Shown: positions 15,979 to 25,413 of the stretch, piece after piece
How the letters are laid out: each line of letters starts with the position of its first letter
Numbering within the stretch: the first letter of the stretch is position 1
NCBI RefSeq assembly: GCF_036226765.1
Contig: NZ_CP109017.1
Coordinates: 3,978,501-4,042,500, forward strand
DNA length: 64,000 nucleotides
Source of the DNA: Streptomyces sp. NBC_00670
GTDB taxonomy: Bacteria > Actinomycetota > Actinomycetes > Streptomycetales > Streptomycetaceae
Reading direction: 5' to 3'
The notes under the pieces: generated by a model
Told to the model about the DNA's origin: nothing
Seen by the model: the letters and a program-made list of their open reading frames with translations, nothing else
The model's database searches: none
Made by a program: the position numbers and the translations under genes

Positions 15979-17603
15979 CGCGCGCCCTTCCGCTCCGGGA
16001 AGAGCCCCCGGGGCCGCCCGCGCCCGTCCCAGTTGAACAGGTTGACCCGGCCGCGCAGCTCGCTCCCCGTGCGGGGAGCCGTCCCGGCCGGCACGGGCGG
16101 CGCATGGAACGCCTCCGCCGGATCCGCGGCGTCTCCGTACATCCCGGGCCCGCCGTCCCCCTCCAGGCTGCACCCGGCACCGTCCACCCCGCTCCCGCTC
16201 CCGCCCCCGGCCACGTACGTCGTCGGCACCACGTACCGCTCCTCGTACTTGGCCAGCGCGAGAAGCCGGTACAGCGCCTCCAGGCCCCGCTCGTCCATGC
16301 CGACGCCGCGCGCGAGCGCCGGGTCGCGTTCCTCGCCGAGGTTGATCCGGCGCATGTGCGAGCGCATCGCGGCCAGCCGGCACAGCGCCGCCTCCACGGG
16401 GCCGGTGTCCCCGGCGGTGAACAGTCCGGCGAGGTACTCCAGCGGGATGCGCAGCGAGTCGATCGCGCCGAACAGCGCGGCCGGGTCCTCCCCGTCGTGC
16501 CCGCTGCCGGTCAGCGCCTCGACGACGGGGGAGAGCGGGGGCACGTACCAGACCATCGGCATCGTGCGGTACTCCGGGTGCAGCGGCAGCGCGACCCGGT
16601 AGGTGCTGATCAGCTCGCGTACGGGGGAGCGGCGGGCGGCGGTGATCCAGTCGTGCGGGATGCCCGACTCCTCGGCGGCGCGTACCACCTCGGGGTCGTG
16701 CGGGTCCAGGAAGCAGCCGAGCTGGGCCTCGTACAGGTCCTTCTCGTCGGTCACCGAGGCGGCCTCGCCCACCTTGTCGGCGTCGTAGAGCATGACGCCG
16801 AGGTAGCGCAGCCGGCCCACGCAGGTCTCGGAGCAGACGGTGGGCTCACCGGCCTCGATGCGCGGGTAGCAGAAGGTGCACTTCTCGGCCTTGCCGGTGG
16901 AGTGGTTGAAGTACACCTTCTTGTACGGGCAGCCGCTGACGCACATCCGCCAGCCCCGGCAGCGGTCCTGGTCGACGAGGACGATGCCGTCCTCGATCCG
17001 CTTGTACAGCGCCCCGGACGGGCACACCGCCACGCACGACGGGTTGAGGCAGTGCTCGCAGATGCGCGGCAGATGGAACATGAACGCCTGCTCGTACTCC
17101 AGCCGCACCTGCTCGTTCATCTTCTTCAGCACCGGATCGCCGGCGAGGTGCTCCGGGCCGCCGCCCAGGTCGTCGTCCCAGTTGGGGCCGTAGGTGAGGT
17201 CGGTGGGGCGGCCGTCGACGAGGGAGCGGGGACGGGCGGTGGGCAGGTCGTCGCCGAGCGGGGCGGCGATCAGGGTCTCGTAGTCGTAGGTCCAGGGCTC
17301 GTAGTAGTCCTTCAGGGAAGGGAGTTCGGGGTTGGCGAAGAGGCGGGCGAGGCGGCGGGCGCGGCCCCCGGAGCGGGGGACCAGGCGGCCCCGGGCGTCG
17401 AGGCGCCAGCCGCCCTTCCACTTCTCCTGGTCCTCGTGGCCGCGCGGATAGCCGAGCCCCGGGCGGGTCTCGACGTTGTTGAACCAGGCGTACTCGGTGC
17501 CGGTGCGGTTGGTCCACGTCTGCTTGCAGGTGACCGAACAGGTGTGGCAGCCGATGCACTTGTCGAGGTTCATGACCATGGCGATCTGTGTCATGACGCG
17601 CAC
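15975..17603 (-). CDS. narH: Respiratory nitrate reductase beta subunit (Fe-S)
   Basis: A 542-residue iron-sulfur subunit that transfers electrons from NarI to NarG. Ferredoxin-type motifs are present: CIGCHTC (residues 16-22), CEHCLNPSC, CRGWRMCVSGCPYKK (with the Trp that marks the [3Fe-4S] site) and CTFCYPRIEAGEPTVC. The GTG at 17601-17603 gives MRVMTQIAMVMNLDKC, the same length to the first cluster as E. coli NarH. The ATG three codons in is an alternative. AGGAGG lies within the end of narG. Confidence 0.97.
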   Translation of the reverse strand: MRVMTQIAMVMNLDKCIGCHTCSVTCKQTWTNRTGTEYAWFNNVETRPGLGYPRGHEDQEKWKGGWRLDARGRLVPRSGGRARRLARLFANPELPSLKDYYEPWTYDYETLIAAPLGDDLPTARPRSLVDGRPTDLTYGPNWDDDLGGGPEHLAGDPVLKKMNEQVRLEYEQAFMFHLPRICEHCLNPSCVAVCPSGALYKRIEDGIVLVDQDRCRGWRMCVSGCPYKKVYFNHSTGKAEKCTFCYPRIEAGEPTVCSETCVGRLRYLGVMLYDADKVGEAASVTDEKDLYEAQLGCFLDPHDPEVVRAAEESGIPHDWITAARRSPVRELISTYRVALPLHPEYRTMPMVWYVPPLSPVVEALTGSGHDGEDPAALFGAIDSLRIPLEYLAGLFTAGDTGPVEAALCRLAAMRSHMRRINLGEERDPALARGVGMDERGLEALYRLLALAKYEERYVVPTTYVAGGGSGSGVDGAGCSLEGDGGPGMYGDAADPAEAFHAPPVPAGTAPRTGSELRGRVNLFNWDGRGRPRGLFPERKGAR

Positions 17604-17604
17604 G

Positions 17605-20600
17605 TCAGTACCGCACCTCCTGGGCGCGCCGGCGGACGACCGTGCGCGCGTCGCGCTGGTTGCCGGTGGGGCCGTAGTAGTTGGGGGCGAACGACAACTG
17701 GCCGTAGCCGCCGATGAGATGGGTGGGCTTGAGGAGGATGCGGGTGAGCGCGTTGTGGACGCCGCCGCGCCTGCCGGTGGTCTCGCTGCGGGGGACGTTC
17801 ACCAGGCGTTCCTGCACGTGGTACATGAACACGGTGCCGGTCGGCATGCGGTGCGAGACGATCGCGCGGGCGACGACGACCCCGTTGGGGTTGACCGCCT
17901 CCACCCAGTCGTTGTCGGCGGCGCCGATCGCCTCGGCGTCGGCGACGCTCATCCAGATGACGGGGCCGCCGCGCGCCAGGGTCTGCATCAGCAGGTTCTC
18001 CTGGTACTCGGAGTGGATGGACCACTTCGAGTGCGGGGTGAGGTAGCGCACGCTCACCTCCCGCTCGCCCACCACCGCGTCCGCTCTCAGGTCCAACGGG
18101 GGCCGGTAGACGGGCAGTTGCTCGCCCAGCTCGGCCATCCAGTCGTGGTCGAGGTAGAAGTGCTGCCGCCCGGTGAGGGTGTGCCAGGGCTTCCTGTGCT
18201 CGGTGTTGACGGTGAAGGGCGAGTAGCGCCGGTCGGGCGCCTCCTTGCCGGACCACTCGTAGCTGGTGCCGACCTGGACGGGCCGGTCCTGGGTGTCGGA
18301 GAACACCACCCGGCGCTCGTGCACCGCCTCCGCCAGCGTCTCGAACCCGGCGGCGGGACCGCACCGTTCGGCCAGCCGCTGGAAGCCCTCGGCGGCGATC
18401 CGCCCGTTGGTGGTGCCGGACAGCGCGAGGATCGCCTCGCACAGCTTGACGTCCGTGTCGAGCAGCGGCCGACCGCGCGCCGCCCCCTCGGACGCGGTAC
18501 CGCATCGCGAGGCCAGCCACCGCACCTCGGGCCCCGGCCGCACGGTCACCCCCTTCACCGTCATCCCCCGCTCCTCGGGCAGCGGACCGAGCGCGGCGAG
18601 CTGTTCGGCGACGGCGGTGTAGTCCCGCCGCACCACCGTGAAGTGCGGCAGGTTCCGTCCCGGTACGGGGGCGGCGGTGCCCTCGCGCCAGTCGGGCACC
18701 GTGCCGCCGGGCTGGGCGGTCTCGCCGGGGGTGTCGTGCTGGAGGGGCGTGGCGAGCAGGTCGTAGGCGGTGTCCAGACGGCCCTTGGCCAGCTCGCTGA
18801 AGCGCGTGGCCAGCCCGTGGAAGATCTCGAAGTCGGTGCGGGCCTGCCAGGGCGGGCTGATCGCGGGCGAGAACGCGTGCACGAAGGGGTGCATGTCCGT
18901 GCTGGACAGGTCGTGCTTCTCGTACCAGGTGGCGGCGGGCAGCACGAGGTCGGCCATCAGCGTGGTCGAGGTCATCCGGAAGTCCAGCGCGAGCAGCAGA
19001 TCGAGCTTGCCGGTGGGCGCCTCCTCGTGCCATGTCACGTCCCGGGGGCGGGCGTCGGGCGGTGCCTCCTCGGCGCACGCGTTGTCGCTCGCGCCGAGCA
19101 GGTGGCGCAGGAAGAACTCGTTGCCCTTGGCGGAGGAGCCGATGAGGTTGGCCCGCCACACGGTGAGCACCCGCGGCCAGTTGGCCGGGTCGTCGGGGTC
19201 CTCGCAGGCGAAGCCGAGCCTGCCGCCGGTGAGCTGGGAGGCCACCCACTCGTCCGGCTCGCGCCCGCTCTCCCGCACGGCACGCCCCAGGTCGAGCGGG
19301 TTGGCGGAGAACGTCGGCGCCGACGGCATCCAGCCGAGCCGGGCCGACTGGGCGACCAGGTCGGCGGTGTGCCGCCCGGCGAACAGGCCCTTCCCGGCCG
19401 CCGGTGAGGCGAGCGCGTCGGCGCGCTGGGCGTCGTAGCGCCACTGGTCGGTGTGCAGGTACCAGTACGGCGTCCCGGCCGTCTGCCGGGAGGGCCGCAC
19501 CCAGTCGGCCGCCGACTGCACCTGCTGCCAGCCGGCGTACGGGCGGACCTTCTCCTGGCCGACGTAGTGCGCCCAGCCGCCGCCGTTGACGCCCTGGCAG
19601 CCGGTGAGCAGCAGGAGGGTGAGGAAGGAGCGGTAGATGGTGTCGGAGTGGAACCAGTGGTTGGTGCCGGCGCCCATGACGATCATGCAGCGGCCGCGCG
19701 TCTTCTCGGCGGTCTCCGCGAACTCCCGCGCGATGCGCACCACGGCCGCCGCCGGGACGGAGGTGATCGCCTCCTGCCAGGCGGGGGTGCAGGGCAGCGC
19801 GGCGTCGTCGTAGCCCTGCGGCCAGTCGCCGGGGAGGCCGTCGCGCCCGACGCCGTACTGGGCGAGCAGCAGGTCGAACACGGTGGTCACCCGGCGCCCG
19901 CCGACCTCGCGGACGGGGACGCCGCGGGAGAGTCCGGTGCCCTCGGCGTCGTCGAAGCGGGGCAGCCGGAGCGTGGCGGTGGCCGTGTCCCGGCCCTGGT
20001 ACAGGCTGAGCAGCGGTTCGACGTCCCCGAGGTCCAGGTTCCAGCGGCCCTCGCCGCGCTTGGACCAGCGGTCGCCGAGGGTGCCGTTGGGCACGACGGG
20101 GCGGCCCGAGGCGGTATCCAGCAGCACGGGCTTCCAGGCGGCCTCCTCCTCGCCCTCCTCGAACAGCCCGAGCGTGGCGGCGGTGACGAACTTGCCCGGG
20201 ACGAGGGTGCCGTCGGGGCGTTCCTCGATCTCCACCAGGAACGGCAGGTCGGTGAAGCGCCGCACGTAGTCGGCGAAGTACGGCACCGTGCGGCGCACGA
20301 AGCACTCGGTGAGCAGCACATGCCCCATCGCCATGGCGAGCGCCCCGTCGGTGCCGGGGTGGGGGTGCAGCCACTGGTCGGCGAACTTGGTGGCGTCGGC
20401 GTAGTCGGGGGAGACGACCACGACCTTCTGGCCCCGGTAGCGGGCCTCCGTCATCCAGTGGGCGTCCGGCGTCCGGGTCACCGGCACGTTGGAGCCCCAC
20501 AGCATCAGGTACGCCGCGTCCCACCAGTCGCCGGACTCGGGCACGTCCGTCTGGTCGCCGAAGACCTGCGGGGAGGCGATGGGGAGGTCGGCGTACCAGT

Positions 20601-21306
20601 CGTAGAAGGAGAGCATCGGCGCGCCGATCAGCGCGTGGAAGCGGGCGCCGACCGCGTGCGAGGCCATGGACATGGCGGGGATCGGCGAGAACCCGGCGAC
20701 GCGGTCCGGCCCGTGGGCGCCGATGGTGTGGACGTGGGCGGCGGCCGCGATCTCCAGCGCCTCTTCCCAGCCGATCCGCACCAGTCCGCCCTTGCCGCGC
20801 GCCGACTGGTAGCGGCGCCGCTTGACCGGGTCGGACGTGATCTCGGCCCAGGCGGCGACGGGGTCGCCGAGGCGGGCGCGGGCCTCGCGGTAGAGCTCCA
20901 GCAGGACACCGCGGACGTGCGGGTGGCGGACGCGGGTGGGCGAGTACGTGTACCAGGAGAAGGAGGCGCCGCGCGGGCAGCCGCGGGGTTCGTACTCGGG
21001 CCGGTCGGGGCCGGTGGAGGGGTAGTCGGTCTCCTGGGTCTCCCAGGTGATCAGCCCGTCCTTGACGTACACCTTCCAGGAGCACGAGCCGGTGCAGTTC
21101 ACGCCGTGCGTGGACCGTACGACCTTGTCGTGCGCCCAGCGCTCGCGGTACGGGCTGTCGTTGACGCTCTGGTCGGTGCGCAGCACCGCCCGCAGATCGG
21201 GGGTGGTCTCGGTGCGGCGCAGTATGCGGCCGCCCCGCAGCAACCGCTCCGCGGCCACCGCCGCCATGCGTTCCGCTTCCCGACGGGCACCGCGCCGTCC
21301 CACCAC
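17605..21306 (-). CDS. narG: Respiratory nitrate reductase alpha subunit (molybdopterin)
   Basis: A predicted 1233-residue catalytic subunit reducing nitrate to nitrite at the bis-MGD cofactor. The FS0 cluster ligands H67, C71, C75 and C110 (THGVNCTGSC, RGCPRGAS) keep the 4-4-35 spacing of E. coli NarG. The Mo-ligand region SFYDWYADLPIASPQ and DQTDVPESGDW are intact. I chose GTG 21304-21306 because AGGAG lies 8 nt upstream; ATG 21265-21267 would start at MAAVAAERLL. The gene opens narGHJI. A Crp-type site lies about 170 bp upstream. Confidence 0.96.
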   Translation of the reverse strand: MVGRRGARREAERMAAVAAERLLRGGRILRRTETTPDLRAVLRTDQSVNDSPYRERWAHDKVVRSTHGVNCTGSCSWKVYVKDGLITWETQETDYPSTGPDRPEYEPRGCPRGASFSWYTYSPTRVRHPHVRGVLLELYREARARLGDPVAAWAEITSDPVKRRRYQSARGKGGLVRIGWEEALEIAAAAHVHTIGAHGPDRVAGFSPIPAMSMASHAVGARFHALIGAPMLSFYDWYADLPIASPQVFGDQTDVPESGDWWDAAYLMLWGSNVPVTRTPDAHWMTEARYRGQKVVVVSPDYADATKFADQWLHPHPGTDGALAMAMGHVLLTECFVRRTVPYFADYVRRFTDLPFLVEIEERPDGTLVPGKFVTAATLGLFEEGEEEAAWKPVLLDTASGRPVVPNGTLGDRWSKRGEGRWNLDLGDVEPLLSLYQGRDTATATLRLPRFDDAEGTGLSRGVPVREVGGRRVTTVFDLLLAQYGVGRDGLPGDWPQGYDDAALPCTPAWQEAITSVPAAAVVRIAREFAETAEKTRGRCMIVMGAGTNHWFHSDTIYRSFLTLLLLTGCQGVNGGGWAHYVGQEKVRPYAGWQQVQSAADWVRPSRQTAGTPYWYLHTDQWRYDAQRADALASPAAGKGLFAGRHTADLVAQSARLGWMPSAPTFSANPLDLGRAVRESGREPDEWVASQLTGGRLGFACEDPDDPANWPRVLTVWRANLIGSSAKGNEFFLRHLLGASDNACAEEAPPDARPRDVTWHEEAPTGKLDLLLALDFRMTSTTLMADLVLPAATWYEKHDLSSTDMHPFVHAFSPAISPPWQARTDFEIFHGLATRFSELAKGRLDTAYDLLATPLQHDTPGETAQPGGTVPDWREGTAAPVPGRNLPHFTVVRRDYTAVAEQLAALGPLPEERGMTVKGVTVRPGPEVRWLASRCGTASEGAARGRPLLDTDVKLCEAILALSGTTNGRIAAEGFQRLAERCGPAAGFETLAEAVHERRVVFSDTQDRPVQVGTSYEWSGKEAPDRRYSPFTVNTEHRKPWHTLTGRQHFYLDHDWMAELGEQLPVYRPPLDLRADAVVGEREVSVRYLTPHSKWSIHSEYQENLLMQTLARGGPVIWMSVADAEAIGAADNDWVEAVNPNGVVVARAIVSHRMPTGTVFMYHVQERLVNVPRSETTGRRGGVHNALTRILLKPTHLIGGYGQLSFAPNYYGPTGNQRDARTVVRRRAQEVRY

Positions 21307-21475
21307 CCGGCACACTCCTCACGTACATGCTGCTGCTCCCGAACTGACCGAGTGTCAGCTCGGAACAACGGTAGCGGGGGGTACTGACACGACTACGCAG
21401 AGTTGAGAAGGGCTATACGGAGGTCTGTACGGAGCTTTCCTTGCCCTTTGCAATAATTGTGCGGGGCACGCTTAT

Positions 21476-21489
21476 GTGACGCCGGTCAC
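21476..21489. promoter_or_regulatory. Crp-type site GTGAC-GCCG-GTCAC
   Basis: The sequence is an exact inverted repeat of GTGAC around GCCG. It fits the Streptomyces Crp pattern GTG-N6-GNCAC. It lies between narG and clc, so Crp could influence either or both. A similar match lies upstream of crp itself (45544-45557). Confidence 0.5.
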
Positions 21490-21506
21490 GGTGAGGTGGA
21501 GCGGTC

Positions 21507-21535
21507 TCACCGAAGGTGACCGTTGCACCATGCAA
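21507..21535. promoter_or_regulatory. Two adjacent palindromes upstream of clc
   Basis: TCACC-GAA-GGTGA (21507-21519) and TTGCA-CCA-TGCAA (21523-21535) are both perfect 5-bp inverted repeats with 3-nt centres, separated by 3 bp. The arrangement suggests operators for dimeric regulators close to the clc transcription start. Confidence 0.45.
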
Positions 21536-21671
21536 TGATACGATCCGTGCAGGCGGGCAGGGTTGCCCCCCGTCTCCCTTCCTCCCTCTTCTCCTCTCCC
21601 CGCGGGCAGTGCGGCCCGCGGCGGTCGGGATGTTCCGTGCCCGTCCCCACCCTCGATCCACGGAGTTCGTC

Positions 21672-23573
21672 ATGTCCGCGTCCCTGGCCCCGGAGCCGGC
21701 CGCCACCCCCGTGGAGGCCCCCCGCCCCCACGGTCATCCGCCCCACCTCGCCGTTCCCTCCATCCCGGTCCTCGGCGACTTCCATGTGCCGCCGCGGGTG
21801 CTGGCGATCACCGCGCTGGCCGTGCCCGTCGGCGCGGTGGCCGCGCTGGTGGCCGCCGGGCTGCTGAAGCTGATCGCGCTCATCACCAATCTCGGCTTCC
21901 GCTGGCGGTTCGGCTTCGGCTCCGCCGTGCCCGCCGACGCCACGCACCGGTGGCTGCTGGTGGTCATGCCGGTCGTCGGCGGCCTGGTCATCGGGCTGAT
22001 GGCCCGCTACGGCTCCGAGAAGATCCGCGGCCACGGCATGCCCGAGGCGATCGAGTCGATCCTGGTCGGCGGCAGCCGGGTGCAGCCGCGGGTCGCCGTC
22101 CTCAAGCCGGCGTCGGCCGCCATATCCATCGGCACGGGCGGGCCGTTCGGCGCGGAGGGGCCGATCATCATGACCGGCGGCGCGGTGGGCTCGCTCATGG
22201 CGCAGCTGCTGCGGGTCACGACGGACGAGCGCAAGGCGCTGCTGGTGGCCGGTTCCGCGGCGGGCATGGCGGCGACGTTCAACGCGCCGCTCGCCTCGAT
22301 CCTGCTCGCCGTCGAGCTGCTGCTCTTCGAGTGGCGGCCGCGCTCGTACCTGCCGGTGGCGGTCGCCGCGGTGACCGCCACGCTGGTGCGGGGTCCGCTG
22401 CTCGGCACCGATCCGCTGTTCGGCGGCGCCCACGTGCCGGCGCACCTCGCGCTTCCCGACTACGGCCTGTGCCTGGTCGCCGGCGCCGCCGCCGGGCTCC
22501 TCGCGCTCGGCGCGACGGCCCTCGTCTACTTCTCCGAGGACTGCTTTTCCCGGTTCACCCGGCTGCGCGTGCACTGGATGTGGTGGCCCGCGCTCGGCGG
22601 TCTGATCATCGGCCTGGGTGGTCTGGTCGAGCCGCGCACGCTCGGGGTCGGCTACGACGTCATCGACGCGCTGCTGACCGGGCACGCGACGGTCGGTCTT
22701 GTCGTCGGCGTCCTGGTGGTCAAGACGCTGATCTGGGGACTGTCCCTCGGCTCGGGCACGTCCGGGGGCGTGCTCGCCCCGATGTTCATGGTCGGCGGCG
22801 CGCTGGGCGCGGCGGAGGCACTGGTCTTCCCGCACGTGGGCCCGGGTTTCTGGGCGCTGGTGTCACTGGCCGGAGTCCTGGGCGGCGTGATGCGCTCGCC
22901 GCTCACGGGCATCGTCTTCTGCCTGGAGCTGACCCACGAGATCAACGCCCTGATCCCCATGGTCATCACGGCGTCGACCGCGTACCTGCTCTCGGTGACG
23001 CTGCTCAAGCGCTCGGTCCTCACCGAGAAGCTGGCCCGGCGCGGCCTGCACCTCACCCGGGAGTACTCCGTCGACCCCCTGGAGACCCACCTCGTACGGC
23101 AGCTGGAGACCCCGGCGGCGGTGACGTTCCGCGCCGACCGTCCCGCCGGTGAGATCACCGCCCTGCTGCGCACGGCGCACGACGCGGGCGACCCCGAGGG
23201 CCTGCTCGCCCAGCGGCTGTACCCGGTGCTGGACGCGGAGGGCGCGCTCGCGGGCGTGGTCACCCGAGGCCGCCTGATCCACGCGGACCCCACCGACCGC
23301 ACGCCGCTCGCCTCCCTGGCGACGCCCCCGGTCACGGCCCACCCCGACGAGACCCTCCGCACCCTGGCCAACCGCATGGCCCACCACGAGGTCACCCGCC
23401 TCCTGGTGGTCACCCCCGGCCCGGACGGCCGCCCCGAGGCCGAGGGCATCATCACCCTCCGCCACCTCCTCACGGCCCGCCGCATCGACCACCACGAGGA
23501 ACACCACGCGGAACGGGTGTTGAGGTGGCGGGGGAGGCGGGCGGCAGAGATGCCTGCACCAGCCCGAGGATGA
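21672..23573 (+). CDS. ClC-family chloride channel/transporter with CBS domains
   Basis: A 633-residue membrane protein with the ClC fold, followed by a C-terminal cytoplasmic CBS pair (about residues 480-600). The filter regions are recognisable: GTGGPFGAEGP with the gating/proton Glu, and GSGTSGGVLAPMF. The ATG at 21672 has GGAG 6 nt upstream. It may move chloride or another anion; the ClC branch with GTGGPFGAEGP is widespread in actinobacteria. It is divergent from narG. Nitrite or nitrate transport is an alternative speculation from context only. Confidence 0.93.
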   Translation: MSASLAPEPAATPVEAPRPHGHPPHLAVPSIPVLGDFHVPPRVLAITALAVPVGAVAALVAAGLLKLIALITNLGFRWRFGFGSAVPADATHRWLLVVMPVVGGLVIGLMARYGSEKIRGHGMPEAIESILVGGSRVQPRVAVLKPASAAISIGTGGPFGAEGPIIMTGGAVGSLMAQLLRVTTDERKALLVAGSAAGMAATFNAPLASILLAVELLLFEWRPRSYLPVAVAAVTATLVRGPLLGTDPLFGGAHVPAHLALPDYGLCLVAGAAAGLLALGATALVYFSEDCFSRFTRLRVHWMWWPALGGLIIGLGGLVEPRTLGVGYDVIDALLTGHATVGLVVGVLVVKTLIWGLSLGSGTSGGVLAPMFMVGGALGAAEALVFPHVGPGFWALVSLAGVLGGVMRSPLTGIVFCLELTHEINALIPMVITASTAYLLSVTLLKRSVLTEKLARRGLHLTREYSVDPLETHLVRQLETPAAVTFRADRPAGEITALLRTAHDAGDPEGLLAQRLYPVLDAEGALAGVVTRGRLIHADPTDRTPLASLATPPVTAHPDETLRTLANRMAHHEVTRLLVVTPGPDGRPEAEGIITLRHLLTARRIDHHEEHHAERVLRWRGRRAAEMPAPARG

Positions 23574-23676
23574 CGCGCACGCACTCTCCAGGCGCAGCGG
23601 GTCTTCCGGCGCCGGCAGCCGAGGCGCCTCCGCCGTCCCGGGCCGGCGCCCGGCGGACGGGGATCGATCACATTCA

Positions 23677-23712
23677 TGCGTCAAATCTCCCGGCTCCGGG
23701 AGGTTTGACGCA
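23677..23712. promoter_or_regulatory. 36-bp near-perfect palindromic operator with overlapping promoter
   Basis: Arms TGCGTCAAATCTCCCGG and CCGGGAGGTTTGACGCA pair at 16 of 17 positions around a CT centre. The right arm supplies TTGACG (23705-23710), a good -35 element, and GAGAAT (23728-23733) follows at 17-bp spacing as a -10. The arrangement fits autoregulation by the DNA-binding protein encoded just downstream. Confidence 0.7.
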
Positions 23713-23784
23713 AGGACGCGGGTCGCGGAGAATGGTTGCGTGTTCCCTCTCGATCGCGGGAGGGTACCCGCAAGGAGGTGCGAG

Positions 23785-24540
23785 GTGGCCGAGCCGGACT
23801 ACGTATCCGTGAAGCAGGCCGCGGAGTCCCTGGGGCTGGTCGATTCGCGTGTCCGCCAACTGCTGCGCGAGGGGCGTTTGCGTGGTGCGATGATCGGCAG
23901 CCGGTGGATCGTGGAGGCCGAAGCCGTCCGCGAGCGCAACGCATCCGCGCACACACCGGGGCGCCCGCTGTCGGAGCGGAACGCCTGGGGAATCCTTGCC
24001 CTGCTTTCCGGGAGCCGGGCTCCCGCATTGTCGGACCCGGAGCGTTCCCGTCTGGTGGCCCGCATACGGGATCTCGCCGACTGCGAGGAGCTGCCGGCGG
24101 AACGCCTGCGGAAGCTGCTCGCGGCGCGTGCGGAAGTGCGGCGCTACCGGGCCCACCGTGGCCTGCTCCCCACGTTGCTCGCCGATCCGGACGTGGTGCG
24201 TACCGGGGTCAGCGCCGCCCCTCGGGTGGGCGCCGACTACGTCGCTCCGGGACGTGCCGAGATCTACGTGCATCCCGACCGGGTCGGGAAGCTCGAGGCC
24301 GGCTTCGGCCTGGTTCTCGACGCGCACGGTGGAAACCTCGTCGTCCGCGTGCCGTCGGCCACTGCCTGGACGTTCCTCGTCTCGGCCGAGTGGGACGAGA
24401 GGGAGGGCAGGGACGCTCCGGCGCCCGTGGTCGCGGCTGACCTGCTCGATACAAGAGAGGACCGAGCCGTCGCAGCGGCGGCGGGCGTCCTCCGGCCACT
24501 ACTGACGGCGAACGCGGCGAAGGGGAGGCGTGCGGCGTGA
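23785..24540 (+). CDS. Excisionase-type HTH protein, probable antitoxin (AbiEi-like)
   Basis: A 251-residue protein starting at GTG 23785, behind a strong AAGGAGG. Residues 4-50 form a MerR/excisionase-like helix-turn-helix (DYVSVKQAAESLGL, then RVRQLLREGRLRG and GSRWIVEAEAV). The rest resembles the C-terminal part of AbiEi-type antitoxins (VVAADLLDTREDRAVAAAAGVL). Its stop overlaps the nucleotidyltransferase start (ATGA). The pair therefore resembles a type IV toxin-antitoxin system with an unusual DNA-binding head. Base composition is a little less GC-biased than the flanks, consistent with acquisition. Family placement is inference. Confidence 0.7.
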   Translation: MAEPDYVSVKQAAESLGLVDSRVRQLLREGRLRGAMIGSRWIVEAEAVRERNASAHTPGRPLSERNAWGILALLSGSRAPALSDPERSRLVARIRDLADCEELPAERLRKLLAARAEVRRYRAHRGLLPTLLADPDVVRTGVSAAPRVGADYVAPGRAEIYVHPDRVGKLEAGFGLVLDAHGGNLVVRVPSATAWTFLVSAEWDEREGRDAPAPVVAADLLDTREDRAVAAAAGVLRPLLTANAAKGRRAA

Positions 24541-25292
24541 ACGAGGCATTCGTCCGCATCGAGTCGGATCTGCTGACCGGACCGCTGGTGGGCCTTTGGG
24601 GAACCCTTCTGGACCTGTCCGAGAAGGTCCCCGAGGCGTGGACCCTCATCGGTGGCCAAATGGTCCTCCTGCACGGGCTGGAACACGGCAGGAACCCACC
24701 GGCCGCCAGCCTCGACCTCGACGTGCTGGCCGACGTGATCTCCGACCAGCACAGTCTGCGAGCCCTCGTGACCGCATTGGAGGACCTGGGTTTCGCGTCC
24801 AGTGGTGTGTCTCCGGAGGGCAAGGCGCACAGATACAGGCGGCACGAGGACGGGGGCACACTCGTCGTCGATCTGCTCGCCCCGGACAACCTCGGCCAAC
24901 GGGCCGACCTGACCACGACACCTCCCGGCACGACACGGGAAGTTCCTGGTGGGCGACAGGCCGTGCAGCGCAGCGAAGGCGTCCCCGTGCGACTCGGTGA
25001 GCGCACGGGGACGATCCACCGCCCCAGCCTGCTGGGCGCGATCGTCGGCAAGGCGGCCGCGCTGGGCATTCCCACCGCACCGAAGGAGAAGCACTACCGG
25101 GACCTGGCGTTCCTTCTCTCCCTGCCGGCGGATCCCCTCGCTCTCAAGCGCCAGTTGACGAAGGGCGACCGCAGGAAGCTGCGGACGGCGCAGCCGCTGC
25201 GGGACGTCGACCACAAGGCCTGGAGGGCGCTGGACGACGAGGAGGCACGGGCGGACGGCCAGGCGATGTACCGGATACTGACCGCCGCATAG
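24537..25292 (+). CDS. Nucleotidyltransferase-fold protein, probable toxin (AbiEii-like)
   Basis: A 251-residue protein whose ATG overlaps the preceding stop. The N-terminus has the nucleotidyltransferase signature: WTLIGGQMVLLHGLEHGR followed by a D-x-D pair in SLDLDVLAD, then a later carboxylate region (LVVDLLAPD). The C-terminal half carries KEKHYRDLAFLLSL, similar to the KxRD-L segment of AbiEii and MenA-like proteins. Such enzymes modify tRNA or other targets with nucleotides. The substrate here is unknown, and a DNA-repair or regulatory role cannot be excluded. Confidence 0.7.
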   Translation: MNEAFVRIESDLLTGPLVGLWGTLLDLSEKVPEAWTLIGGQMVLLHGLEHGRNPPAASLDLDVLADVISDQHSLRALVTALEDLGFASSGVSPEGKAHRYRRHEDGGTLVVDLLAPDNLGQRADLTTTPPGTTREVPGGRQAVQRSEGVPVRLGERTGTIHRPSLLGAIVGKAAALGIPTAPKEKHYRDLAFLLSLPADPLALKRQLTKGDRRKLRTAQPLRDVDHKAWRALDDEEARADGQAMYRILTAA

Positions 25293-25413
25293 TCGGTCTG
25301 TCGAACAGAGCGGGGGCCGGCGGGGCGCAGCAGGGTGAGCGCGTCCCCCTCCACCCGGCACCCGCTCGCCCAACGGCGCCCACCGCCGCGGGCCCGCGCG
25401 TGCGACGGCGTGG

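Larger units (their letters stand above)
21307..21671. other. Divergent narG-clc regulatory region
   Basis: 365 bp without a gene between the starts of narG (minus) and the ClC gene (plus). It contains an AT-rich patch (21449-21478, including TTTGCAATAATTGT), a Crp-type site (21476-21489) and two inverted repeats (21507-21519, 21523-21535). Promoters of both transcripts are expected here. Confidence 0.7.

Noticed and set aside
16104..17717. Long plus-strand ORFs antisense to narGHJ
   Set aside because: Typical high-GC shadow frames over genes with convincing conserved domains on the minus strand.
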